From the NCBI GenBank assembly GCA_002110485.1, contig MOWL01000070.1:682001-746000 (forward strand): a DNA stretch of 64,000 bases. Direction: 5' to 3'. How positions within the stretch are numbered: the stretch's first letter is position 1; every line of letters begins with the position of its first letter. Origin of the DNA: Emergomyces orientalis (Eukaryota > Ascomycota > Eurotiomycetes > Onygenales > Ajellomycetaceae). This document shows, piece by piece, positions 23,719 through 35,259 of this stretch. Position numbers and translations under genes: made by a program. Below the pieces are notes generated by a model that was not told where the DNA came from, searched no databases, and worked only from the letters and a program-made list of their open reading frames with translations.

Positions 23719-24748
23719 TCACTTTTTCTCCGACTGCTTCAGCTCAGAAATTGTCTTGGCAATGACCTGAGCCAGCTCATCCCCTTTATTCCAGATCTCA
23801 TCATGTGCCCCTTTCAGGTCATCGAGGATAAGAACATTCCTATTACGCCCTTGGGTTTCCGCTGTTTTCCACTTCTCTACCACTTTTGCCATGGCTCTTA
23901 GCTGTCCCATGTCAGATAATTCATCGGCCTCAGAATGAGCTAGCACCGCCAACCTCCCGTTTAACCACCCACCCTCTATACCTGCTTGTCCTTCCACTTT
24001 GGCGGGTGAAGCTCCATCCCATATATTTTCATCAGAACCAAAGGCAGCCTCGATGAATTCTTGGTAAATGAGACACTCTTTAAAAGTATCACGGAGGGCG
24101 CGTAGATCGTAGATTCCTTCTACACCCACGATCGCAAGGGGCAGTTCTATCGTCGGCTCAGTACTCCCATGGCCTTTAGCTCCGTCATTTAACACCCTTC
24201 CCATCACGGTTTGGAAGGCAAGGGTCGCGCCACAACTATGTCCCACTAGAATATATCTTTCCCCAAACCCGTATTTATCCTGCAAATACGCGATCGCATT
24301 TTGAACATCTTCGAGATGGTCAGGGTGGGTTGCACAACGCAAATGGGATGGCCCTGTGGTTGTAGGATCTTGCGGGAAGTTGGGATGAGCCGTCAAACGA
24401 TAGTCAATTGACGCAAAAGCAGCAACTCCAAGCAACGTTTGAGGGCCGTAGTTGGAAACAAGAGCCTCCAGTGTGGGCTCAAGAGAAGTGGATGTAATTT
24501 CTGGGTCACGCCATGCGCCACCGTGGATATAACTTTGTTTATATGAAATGAGCAAAGAAAGTCGGGGGAGCAATTAGACGATGGTATTTGAGTCAGAAGG
24601 AACCACGAGCGTACATTATCCAGACACTTGACGAAGAGTTCGTCTGCGAAAGAGGGCGGGGATAATATAGAGAGATATCCTGGAGGATGTTCTCTCGCCC
24701 ATAGCGATGGTTTTCTCGAGGGAATTCTGAGCTGGGACGAGATGTCAT
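23719..24748 (-). CDS. BNA7: Kynurenine formamidase (alpha/beta hydrolase)
   Basis: Exons 24748-24615 and 24532-23719 give 315 residues (GTACGC donor, AAAG acceptor, phase 2). The junction restores VWIIYIHGGAWRDP, the family HGGAW oxyanion motif. The nucleophile elbow is GHSCGAT and a likely catalytic His is in LKGAHDEIWNKG near the C-terminus; the acid residue lies in ADELSDMG. The enzyme hydrolyses N-formyl-kynurenine to kynurenine in tryptophan degradation to NAD, in the cytosol. Its ATG is 355 bp from the divergent eIF3h start. Alternative: a related hydrolase, but the length and motifs fit BNA7 well. Confidence 0.88.
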
Positions 24749-25103
24749 TCTGAAATTTGCGGCTTTTCAGCGCTTGGCTATAACAATCGAATACGAATAC
24801 CTTATCTTAGATATTCTTCGGCAAGCCTTATTGCAGGCCTTATTGGATTCTTTCAAGGTTTGTTTGTGACCCATGGACGTTGAAAGTTGATATATCAGTT
24901 GATGTTTAGAGTTGAAACCTCTGAGCCAAACTCGGAACTAGTCCTAATCGGGCCCAGCGTGCTTGAATTATTTGCGACGCCCAAAACCCACACAAAAACC
25001 AAGCAACATCGACAAAGACCAGCGAGCAAGAGAGATCCTCTAACCACAGCAACCCCACGCTTTTACTATTCACCGTTATCCGATAGCTATCGTTGTCGCA
25101 AAT
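24749..25103. promoter_or_regulatory. Divergent promoter between BNA7 and eIF3h
   Basis: A 355-bp spacer between two divergent ATGs. It should contain both promoters; I see no clear regulator site or TATA box that I would name. Confidence 0.5.
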
Positions 25104-26396
25104 ATGGCGGAGTATGTATATTTCCTCTACGGTTTGTGTATTTTCACTAACTAGTCGCAGAAAAGATGCAACCCTCAAAGCGGTCCAAGTGGAGGCACTG
25201 GTAAGATGGAAATTTCGATACTGAGTAGGCAACGGCAAGGCACGAATCCAAAGCTTACGTGTGGTTTAGGTTGTGATGAAAATCATCAAACATAGCTCCC
25301 AGGCCTTCCCTACCATCGCAACTGGATCACTTGTCGGAATGGACGTGCGAGGTACTCTGCAAGTCACCAACAGCTTCCCTTTCCCAGTTGTCGATATCCC
25401 AACCGAGTCCCATTTCGATAATGCTTCTCAAAATTCGGCTGCTGTCGCTCCGCGTGCCAAGGCGAACACAGTTTATCAAACAGAAATGATCAAAATGCTG
25501 CGGGAAGTCAACATAGATGCCAATAATGTGGGATGGTACACGAGCGCGAACATGGGGAACTTTGTCAATTTGAACGTCATCGAGAATCAGTATTACTATC
25601 AAAAGGAACTGAATGAGCGGACAGTGGCATTGGTTCATGATATCAGCCGTAGTTCCCAGGGCGCCTTGGCTCTTAGGGCCTTTAGGCTCTCACCTCAGTT
25701 TATGGCGGCATTCAAAGAAAACAAGTTCACCAGCGAACAGTACGATTCCGTCCCTACTTTTCCATTCCTTTTAATACAGAATCTGGATCATCTAACTCTT
25801 GTTTCGCTCACCACAGGCTCCAGAAATCAAACCTTCGATACCAAGACATCTTCGTCGAGCTCCCCGTTCAAATTCACAATTCCCACCTTCTCACAACCTA
25901 CCTCCATCAACTCCCAACTCCCACTCCTTCGGAACCCTTGGATTTACCACCATCCCTTGAAGCGTTGACTTCTGGACCTTACGCGTCATCTTCGCTGTTG
26001 ACTCCCAACTTCGACAGCCTTTCTCTGAGCATCGACCCTTTCTTGGAGAAGAACTGCGACCTGCTCCTCGAGAGCATCGAAACTCACCACACTGAAAACA
26101 ACAACTTCCAATTCTACCAACGATCCCTTGCCCGCGAGCAAGCCAAGATCACACAATGGCAGGCCAAGCGCAAGGCCGAGAACGCTACCCGTACCCAGCT
26201 GAAGCAGCCCCTTCTCCCAGAGGATGAATGGCAACGGCTTTTCAAACTTCCTCAAGAACCAAGCAGATTAGAGACTTTGTTGAATACCAGACAAGTGGAG
26301 CAATACTCGCGACAAATCGACGGCTTCGTGGCTGCGACAACAGGGAAGATGTTTGCCGTCAAGGGCAATCTGCTTCCAGGCGAATCCCAGGTTTAA
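25104..26396 (+). CDS. eIF3h: Eukaryotic translation initiation factor 3 subunit H
   Basis: Four exons, 25104-25111, 25161-25200, 25270-25739 and 25817-26396, give 365 residues. The first coding exon is only 8 nt (ATG GCG GA) and joins GAAAAAGATGCAACC; all phases fit. The protein begins MAEKDATLKAVQVEALVVMKIIKH, then TGSLVGMDVRGTLQVTNSFPFP, which is the MPN domain of eIF3h, lacking the metalloprotease histidine pattern expected of active JAMM proteins. The middle (NVGWYTSANMGNF, ALVHDISRSSQG) and C-terminus (IDGFVAATTGKMFAVKGNLLPGE) match the family. It is part of the eIF3 complex on the 40S ribosome. Confidence 0.93.
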
Positions 26397-27950
26397 GATT
26401 TTTTTGTATCTTGTTTCTAAACCTATCTCTTTCCCCCTTGTGATGATGGGAGGAGCTTCATTTACCTAACTTTCATTTGTCACAACCTTCGGGAAAAAAT
26501 AAATGCTTTATGGGTCTTGAATTGCATGATCGTATGGCGTAGCGGTTGGAATTTTCCTTGTGTATCTATTCTTCAGCTTTTTTCCTTCCCTTTGAGATGG
26601 TTAATTATGAGATTCTATACTTCTTTTGATATGTTTCCTCTGAAACTCCTATCTACGGTTCTAGCTCTTTATTGTTTTTAGTCCGCCACGCGATCCATCT
26701 AGATGAACACGAATAGAATCTTATTGTGATACTTTTCCGAGCTATTTTGTTGCGAAACAAAACCAAATGTTGTAAACTGGGCAGAAAACTCAGAGCGATA
26801 TGAAGGATCAGAATACGAAAATCAGATTATGCATATATAGGAGCCTCTAGCATCTCCCTAGGTATAACCACCTCTTTTGTCTACAGCTTTGATATCTACC
26901 TGAGTTGCAATTTTTAAGGTCCTGAGAAAAGAAACGAAGAATGCCAGGGAAAGATCAATAAATGCACATTGTTTATCCAGACAGTGAAGTACAGAGAAGA
27001 AGCCAGGAAGCAGACAAGTCCCACAATATGCCTTGCCAATTTCCAACCTTATCCGCCCAATGATTGACCCACCAAAATCCATATTATGCACAATAAACCG
27101 GGCCGAGCCTGACCGACCGACCTACCTATGGACGACAATAATGTAACGATGGAAATGTCCAAGCATATCACAGTCCCTACTTGCCATATGCAAGTTAAAC
27201 CAAGAAAAAGTGCCCAGGAATTGGGGTGAAAGAAAGTGGGATATTCTTGATATGAGGAAGGAAATAATGTAAATAGCCAACAGACGGGATATATGCATAA
27301 GAAAGTGAACATTACAACAATAAAACGGAGATAAAAAAAGCAAATTAATAGAGATAACGGGCATAACATCATATATATACGTTAGAAAAGGGGTATTCGG
27401 GGTTTATTTGCGCCGAGTGTGGGTAAACCAGCCAAGAACAACAATCGCAAAGGGGAATAAGAGAGACGCCAAACAATTAGTTCAACCCAAAACCAACCCC
27501 AATCATACAATCGACTGACCGCATTACCTTGCTTTGACTGGTTGCTTTGAACATGACCTAATACGCAGAGTGGGAATCCAAAAAGAAAAAGCAGAAGAAT
27601 TAAGAGAGAAAAAACCCCCAACGCAAGAAAACAAACATCAACGCGCAAAAAACAGGTCAAACGATCCAAAATTTCATAATACATAAAATAACACACAGGC
27701 CATGACAAGAAACCTTCCATGCTTTAAAGTATTGCTTGGGGAAAAAAGGTGGTACAGGTCACAGAAAAAGCAGTTCTATTACCTGCCCTACCTCGATGGT
27801 TGCCTTGCTCGTCTTTGTTGCGGCAACACTAGTATGATGAAGCACCAAGGAAAACTGGCAAACCAAGAGAGAAAAGTCATGCCCAGGAAAATTAATATCC
27901 AGAGAGATTGTGTTTCCATCTGCTCAAATTCGAGTTTGCGAAGGGCTCTT
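26397..27950. other. Convergent 3' regions, 1.5 kb
   Basis: This holds the eIF3h 3' UTR on the left and the 3' UTR of the giant minus-strand gene on the right. T-rich stretches create hydrophobic-looking minus-strand frames (27049-27720) that carry no conserved features; I do not call them. Confidence 0.5.
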
Positions 27951-30900
27951 CTACAAATTCGTGATTTTTTTGAACCAGCTGGATCTTTTCGGAGTGCCAT
28001 TGGTATACGATGAATGGCGATGGTGATCGGAAGCATAACGATCGCCATATCGGTCGCCTTCACCACTACCCTCGCTGCTCTTGAGGGGTTCGCGCACTGA
28101 ATGCCGGAGCTCGTGACGCCTGGGTCGTCGTTCCGTGACTTCAGCATCATCGATGCCATTGTACTTGGAGTGTCGTCGCGCCCTTCGACGGGCAGTACGC
28201 CTTGCTTCGTCTTCAGATGATAGGGAATGGGCGTGAGGATCTCCCGGAGGAGCGGGGACGTCGATAACGGTTGGGACAATGGGAGGTGCTTCGGGGGGAT
28301 CAGTCAGCTGAGAATTCAACCACGACGATGTTTTATCTTTCCCAGCACCCGCTACACCAGGATACGGGACATTAGACGCACGGCGTGAGGATTGGCCGTT
28401 ACGAGAAGTGTAATACTCTTCCCCAGGCACAACAGTAGATTTTCGCCGTCGAGATTTGGCAGCTTCATCACCAGAACGATGGGAACGATGCCGACGATGA
28501 TCTGTAGCATATTCATCATGAGAATATCTATCTCGTGGTTTCTCAGTATACGATCGATGGCGCTCTGATCTTACTCGTCTCCCATCTTCCTCAAATTCCT
28601 CTACCTCTCTTGCGCGACGCTTCGCTTCCATTTCTCGGATCTCTTCCTCGCGCTGCTCTTCCTCTAATTGTTTTGCAGCCCGGCGTGCTCTCTTCTCCTC
28701 ACGATGTCGTTGTTCTCGCTCTTCGTCTTCTCTAGCTCGCCTTTCCCGTGCTTCCCGGATCCTGGCTCTTTCAACCTCCCGCCTCTTGGCACGCCGCTCC
28801 TCAGCTTCTCTCTCCTCCGCTTCTCTAGCCTCTTGTTCTGCGTGCCTTGACAGACGTTGAGCTCTTCGTTCGGCTCTTCTGGCTTCGGCATCCTCGGCCT
28901 CCGTTGTGGGAGCTGCATCCGTAGTAAAACCTTCGCCATCAGTCTCCACTTTAGTTGATCGTCGTCTGTCTCGTCGAACACGGCGGGCATCTTCTTTGTC
29001 TGTTTCTGTAGATTTTCTCAAATCTTCCTCACGATAAGACCGTGATCGAGATTGCTCTGGTCGCACCACAGGTTTTCGGAACGAACCAAACAGCCCTAAC
29101 AAACCCTCTGATTTCTTCGGAGCTGCAGTGTTTGACCGTTTCAAATTTGCGCGCTCTTTTGGAGGGTCGATCACGAAAGCCAAATCCTCAGGGCCAGAGA
29201 CTACGTCAGGACGACCAGAGGAGCCTGGTTCAACCATGACAATATCGTCATCCGCACTTCTAGGTTTTGGCTGTTTGTAGAACAAAGTATCCTATATTAG
29301 TACAATTTGTTCGTTGCACACAAAAGAAGGACGTGGGGAAATGCAGAGAAGTCGTCAAATTACACACCTCACGTTTAGATTTATGCCGACGAGGCTTCGA
29401 ATCCTTTGGCGAGTCTTTTGGCGAAACTGCTTCAGGTTCATCGCCTCCGTTGACCATAACCAAATCATCATCATCAATCGCATATGGATCAGGAACTCCT
29501 GAACAGTTACGGTTAAAACTATACTATGTGAGAAACGTATTCGGATAGCGGTGCGACTTACTGGAGGCGCGTTTTTTGCCATTGACATCTGTTCTCGCGG
29601 TCTTCGTACCGTTCACACCCATGAGCTTCGCTGCCTTTCCCGATATTTCAGCACGGCCTTCATTCGGAAAAAGAATACCTGAGTCATCAATGTCAACTGA
29701 TGGACGTCTAGAGCTTGGCCGAGAAGCTGAGGTACCATTTTGTTTCATTGACTTGGTTCTGACAGGTGGTGCACCTCCCATCATAAAGTTAGAAAAACTC
29801 ATGCCTTTGCTATGTCGTGGCGGTCTAGCAGCCGTGGCAGGGCGTTTCTCGTCAGAACCAGATGACTTTTCGACATCCTTTTCTGCATCCGAAGGCTTTT
29901 CCTTTTTGGAAGCCATGGATTTAGACCTGGCTAAAGCAGGAGGAGACTTGTCCTTTGGCTTCTTCACTGCAGGAGATGAAGCGTCGGTTTCGTCTTTCGG
30001 CTTGCTTTCTTTCTTTACAGGTTTCTTGGGAGCTGCGCCCCAGAATCCCCATGAAGAGGCTCCAGCAGTACGTTCTACCCGAGGACGCTCCTTTTTAGCA
30101 GGTTTGGCAGTCGCGCGGTCGGGGTGACCTTCAGCATCCTTGTATTCATCGGGCTGAGTGGGGACCGGAGGCGGTGGAGGGGGAGTTGCCATTTCATCTA
30201 CTAAAACCTTCTTGGCCAGGGAAGCCTTCTTGCTCTTTTTTGAAGTTTTCACCGGCTGCGATTGCGCGGGTTTTGATCCAGGAGTAGGGGCTAAATTAAC
30301 CATATCGACTAGGTCGTCCTCAAATGCGCCCGGGAAACTACCAGGAACCGAGTCTCGCGGAGTACTCGATTCGTCGAGAAGCGTGGCAGTAGCGGCCGCA
30401 GTAGCGCTTTTTTTCTTTGACGTGGACTTACTTGGCACCGTTGTTGTTTTTGTTTTTGATGAAACTGATGCCTTTTTGGATGGGGGTGGATCATTTGCGA
30501 CTGGCTCTACGGTCGGCTTGACGTCAGGTGGGGAAGCTGGCTGCTGGGGAACAGCAGTTTGCGCAGCGGCCTTTTCCTTCGCCTTAAGCTTCTCCTTTTC
30601 CTTGTCCGCTTCTTTTTCTCGCTTTTTACTCTCTTCAAGTAATTTAATCCGCTCTGCGACCGATGTTTTGCCAGTAACTTTCGTGCCAGTCGTCGATGTC
30701 GTCGTGGTCCTCGTTGGTGGCGCGCTTGGCGCGGTTGCTTTGTCAGCGCCAGTAGCGCTAGCCGCTTCCAGCTCGCCAATATCAACCAGCAGATTGTCAC
30801 CATCGTTCCTTTTCTTTTTCTTCGCGCTTTCTTTACTTCCCTCTTTGACAAGTTTATCTTTTGCCGTTTCTATAGCTTCTTTATTTGCTTCCTCTTTTGC

Positions 30901-33900
30901 TTTAGAGGTTTTGGACTTGGTGGGAGTAGTAGTCGTAGCAGTACCAAAGGTGCCTCCCCAGAAGCTTTTTACTCCCTTAGCAACGGTGGCCTCTACAGCA
31001 GGTTCTTCCTTTTCCTTGAACTCATCTGTAACATCCACAACTTCAAACCCTCTAGACTTGGATCTGCTTGATTTACTGTCCTCAACCTTGGATGACTTCG
31101 ACGTGGTTGTGGTCGTGCGAGAGAGAGATGTTTTCTTAGTTTTCGAGGTCTTGACTCCAGAACCAGTAAATGTGCCCCACGTATCAATGCCTTCGATGTC
31201 AACCGCGGTCGGTTCAGGGTCAAGGTCCTGAGCTGGTGGTGTTGGGGCAGGTGGTGGTGGTTCGTTGGCGTCCTTTCCTTTCGTTCCCTTCTTTTTATCT
31301 GCAGCAGTTCCCCACACACCCCATGACTTGTCATCGAGCACTGGAGACCTGACAAGATCTGTAGAAACAGCATTTGCAGCGTTGTTGTCATTAGATTCGG
31401 CAACGGCAGCAGCTTTATTTTTAGCCTCCCTCCCCTTCTTCCGCCTTTCTTTCGGTGTGAGCCCTGCCCAAGGATCCAGCTTTTCAACCTCAATAAGCGG
31501 TTGACGGTCAACTTTTGGCGGTTCGGTTTCAGGTTCCGGTTCCGGTTCGGGCTCAGGCTCAATAACTTTGTTCTTCTTGCCCTTTTTATCCTTGGTACCC
31601 TTTGATGCTCCCCAGAATCCCCAGCCATCGTCGGTTGGAGGCTCAGGTACAACTGGGACAGGAGGGGGTGGAGGTGGCTTGTCTGCGGTCTTCGTCACGG
31701 CGGCGTCCTTCTTGCTTTTCTTACTAGTGGTGGTAGTATTGGCCCAGCCAAGGAAATCGTCATCTGCGACTGCGGTGATATTTTTGGGCTCTGGCTCTTT
31801 CGGTTGTTCTTCGGCGATAGTGTCCTTTTTCCCTTTCTTGTCCTTCTTACTTCCCTTCCCGCCGAACCAGTCGTCAGCGGCGCTTATTGAGGTAGCCTCA
31901 GTGACAGCGGGTGGTTCTGGCACAGGGTTCGGTTCTTCAACAATGGTTGCCTTCTTTTTCTTATCCTTCTTGCTTCCGAAACTCCAGCCGCCAAGGCCCC
32001 AACTATCACCGCCGCCTGAACCGCCACTAGCCTTAGAGCTCTTGGAATCCACCTTAGTAACTTTGCCGCCATCGCCAAAGTCATCATTAAGCCAATCAAG
32101 ATCTTCTCCGGCAGGAGTAGATTCAGGAGCAGGTGCCTCCTCGGCCTTGGATGTCTTGCCCTTCTTTTTATCCTTTTTCGACGTCCCGGTATCCCAAATG
32201 TCCGCTTCAGGGACAGAAATCTGCTCCTCCACCTTGAGGGGAGCCACCTCAACAAGGGCACTTTTCTTACCCTTCTTACCCTTTTTTGTAGTGGTAGCGG
32301 TGAATCCCCAGTCGTCGAGGGGTTCAGCTTCTGGTTGGGCTTCGGGCTCCGGCTCCGGTTCGGGAACTGGGTCCGCGACCGGCTCCTGTGCGACAACCCC
32401 TTTCTTACCTTTTTTCTTTTTAGTAGAGGTAGTTCCCCAAATATCGGCTGATTCAGGCTCAGGCTCAGCCGCAGGGGGTGGTGGTGGTTCTGGCGTTACA
32501 TCTTCAATCCCAACTCCTTTCTTGCCCTTTTTCTTCTTCGTTGAAGTGGTGAACGCTCCCCAATCGTCTGTAGGCTCTGGCTCCAGCGGAGGTGGGGGAG
32601 AAGGATCCTCTACTGGCTTTTCTTCTTCCACCACTGTAACTGCAGCTCCTTTCTTACCCTTCTTTTTCTTTCCTGATGGCATTGTTGCAAAAGCACTCCA
32701 ATCATCAACAGGATCTGGCTGCGGTTCGGGTTCGGGTTCGGCTGGAGGTGGGGGTGACTCCACAATTGACTTTTTTTCTTCTATGACTTCAACAACGCCA
32801 CCTTTCTTGCCTTTCTTTTTCTTCCCTGACGTGGTTGCCGTAAACGCGCTCCAGTCATCAATAGAATCAGGCTCCACAGGAGCAGGTGGAGGAGCTGGGG
32901 TTTCCTCCGCATCCTTTTTACTCTTTTTCTTATTGTCCTTTTTGCTTGCTGGTGTCGCCCAATCCATATAGTTCTCCTGTTCAGCTTTCGTGTCTGGTTC
33001 GGGCTCAGGAACAGGGTCAGATATTTCTTCCTTCGGTGGATTTTCGGTGATACCTTTATTTTTTTTCTTCTTGTCTTTCTTACTTGGGATAGAAGCCCAA
33101 AAATCTTCAACGACAGGTTCAGGGGCTGGATCGGGGTTCTTGGGAGGTTCCTCAACAGCTTTAGCCTTTGATTTCTTATCTTTCTTTCCCCACACACCCC
33201 AGGCATCATCCTCAGCTTCAGGTTCTAGCACAGGGTCTGGCTCCTTGGTCGTTTCTTCAATGGCGTCGAAGGGATTTGTTCCCTTCTTCTTCTTCTCTTT
33301 CTTCGTTGATGTCGACCAGGCGTTCCATTCATCCACAGGAGCAGGTTCCGGAACAGGCACGGGGTCGGGTACTGGTTCTTCAATTATAGTAGCACCGCCC
33401 TTTTTCTTTTTCTTATCCTTTTTACCGACGACGGCGAAAGATCCCCAAGCATCCTCTGCTTGCTGCTTCTCCTCAGTGATTGCATCACCTGTACCGTTAT
33501 CTTTCTCATTTGCATCGCCTAAGTCGCCAAAGTCGAAATTATTGGTGGTTGTATTCTTTTTCTTCCCTTTTTTCCCCACAGGAGCCCAGGCATCCAGAGA
33601 GTCAAGGCCATCTTTCTTCTCGTCGGTTGCCTGGTTGTCACCAAGACTCAGGTCAATGTTACCGCCAGTATTCCAACTATTTCCCCAGCCGCCAAAGCTG
33701 AACCCAGTAGTTTTGTTCGTATCACCACCCCTGTCAAAAGATAAATCTAGCTGTGGAGCACCGTCATCTAAGTTGATATCCTGAAATGAGTTAGGAGGAA
33801 CCTCTTCAGCGGTCGGCGGATCCGCAGCCTTTAATGCACCGTTAGCAATGCTCTGTTGGCCTGTACCATGATCTGCATCGTATCTTACCTTGGTCTTTTT

Positions 33901-35259
33901 CCCCTTCTTCTTCTTTGTTGTCGTCGTCGTAAATCCACCCCAGTCATCGTCCGGATTGGCCTCAGGTACATCGTCAGCCCAGCTGAGCGAATTTCCTGCA
34001 TTATCAACCGCCGCTTCTTCCTTCTCCTTCTGCTCCTCTGCCTCTTTCGCCTTGCGCTCCTCCTCCTCCTCTTTGCGTTTCTTTTCTTCCTCCTCCTCTT
34101 CCTTCTTCTTATTCTTCTTTTTATTCTTTTTCTTACTCCCGCCAACATCCCAGGCCTCGTCATCCCCGCCTCCGCCACCGGCACCATCATCACCTCCTTC
34201 TCCACCACCGCCAGCATCGCCATTTCCGGCGCCGCCATCCACGTTTCCACCATCCTCACCACCACCCGCTGCATTTCCCTTGTCTCCTGCGTTATCCCCA
34301 GGCCAGTTGTCCTGATTAGACTTTTTCGTAGACTTTTTCCCCTTTTTTCCGTGTGATCGGAATTTCGACATGTCGTAGAGGTCAATTAATGGTGATGTAT
34401 CGGATTTTTCTCCAAGTAAAGACGCATCCTTCTCGTCTTGTTCAGTCCTTTCCGTTGTTTTGGGAGCAGTTTTTGGCGTCTCTACACGGCAGTGGGCAAA
34501 CTCATCATGGCTCATGTATTCTGGAGGCATGTCTGTAATTACATTGCCGTAGGAAGGAGGTGGGGTGCCGTACGGCGATGGAGTAGGTTCAAGAGAGAGT
34601 AACATTTGGGCGACCAACGCAGAGGCATTCAATGATGCGGTGTAGGCCGAGTAGAATAGTGACTGTGTAGGTTAGCATTGGCACGTAAAAGGGAAAGTAT
34701 GTAAGAAAGAAAGTTGTACTGAATTATCAAAGAAAATGAAATGAACGGTAGCCCACAGGCATGTATTATGGCTTCGCTTGCGGAAAAAAAAGAAAGAGTA
34801 AATTCAACCACCATGCATAATCGTAAGTCGTTGTTGCGGGTGCGATAAAGAGGTAATTATATTCGGGTTCATCCAGGGCAATAGAAATTGACTTCATTGG
34901 TATATAAAAAGATAAAACGTAGAAAACTAAGTTCCGTACATACCGTTGACTTCGGTTCGCGGTTCACCGTCAAATCGGTCCGGTGCAGCCCAACCTTCAA
35001 ATCCGCAGACCTTCTGAACCAAATATCGGCGTTATTTCTACCCCCGTTTTGAGCATTGTATCCATTTCGTGACCTCATTATATCGCCAAAGCACCAAATG
35101 GGCTTACGGGAAAGCTCTGGTTTGGTGGGGGCAGGTAGGTTGGCGGGCGGAATCAACACAGATCCCGGATTGTGAGGCTCCGCGCCGGTCGCATATAGCA
35201 TGGCAGCACCGATTGCAAATATTAAGAGAGCTAGCGCATAGGGGTATCTCTAAACTCAT
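27951..35259 (-). CDS. Giant repetitive low-complexity protein (~2,270 aa), frameshifted at 5' end
   Basis: Exons run 35259 to 34944, 34662 to 29562, 29498 to 29368 and 29270 to 27951, with matching phases (donors GTATGT, GTAAGT, GTGTGT; acceptors ACAG, TCAG, ACAG). The N-terminal exon codes for a membrane-anchor-like segment (YALALLIFAIGAAMLYATG), but the ATG at 35259 is in frame with it only if the G4 run at 35241-35244 were one base shorter; the next in-frame ATG is at 35201. The main exon has more than 20 degenerate units, each a Trp near acidic residues (DDWGAF, DDWSAF, EDAWGSF) followed by a Lys block (KKKKGKKG) and a Pro-Glu-rich spacer. The last exon has an Arg/Glu-rich coiled-coil-like region and a basic C-terminus ending WFKKITNL. 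I do not recognise the family; a disordered scaffold or tether is inferred. Confidence 0.75.
30030..34200 (-). repeat. Coding tandem repeats: Trp / poly-Lys / Pro-Glu units
   Basis: Within the giant gene the encoded protein repeats a unit of about 35-60 residues more than 20 times. Each has an acidic-Trp head (for example DDWGAF), a Lys-rich block (KKDKKKKK or KKKKGKKG) and an acidic Pro-rich linker (PVPEPEPEPE). Units are diverged in length and sequence, so they are old rather than freshly duplicated. The repeat bias also opens long frames on the opposite strand. Confidence 0.85.

Noticed and set aside
27049..27720. Hydrophobic minus-strand frames with many aromatic and Leu residues
   Set aside because: They come from T-rich 3' UTR-like DNA. 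The apparent membrane segments are what such base composition gives by chance.
29576..34356. Several long plus-strand open frames (up to 467 residues) opposite the giant gene
   Set aside because: They mirror the Lys/Glu/Pro-rich repeats of the minus-strand gene: the biased codons open the opposite frame. Their products are Phe/Leu/Ser-rich with no family features.
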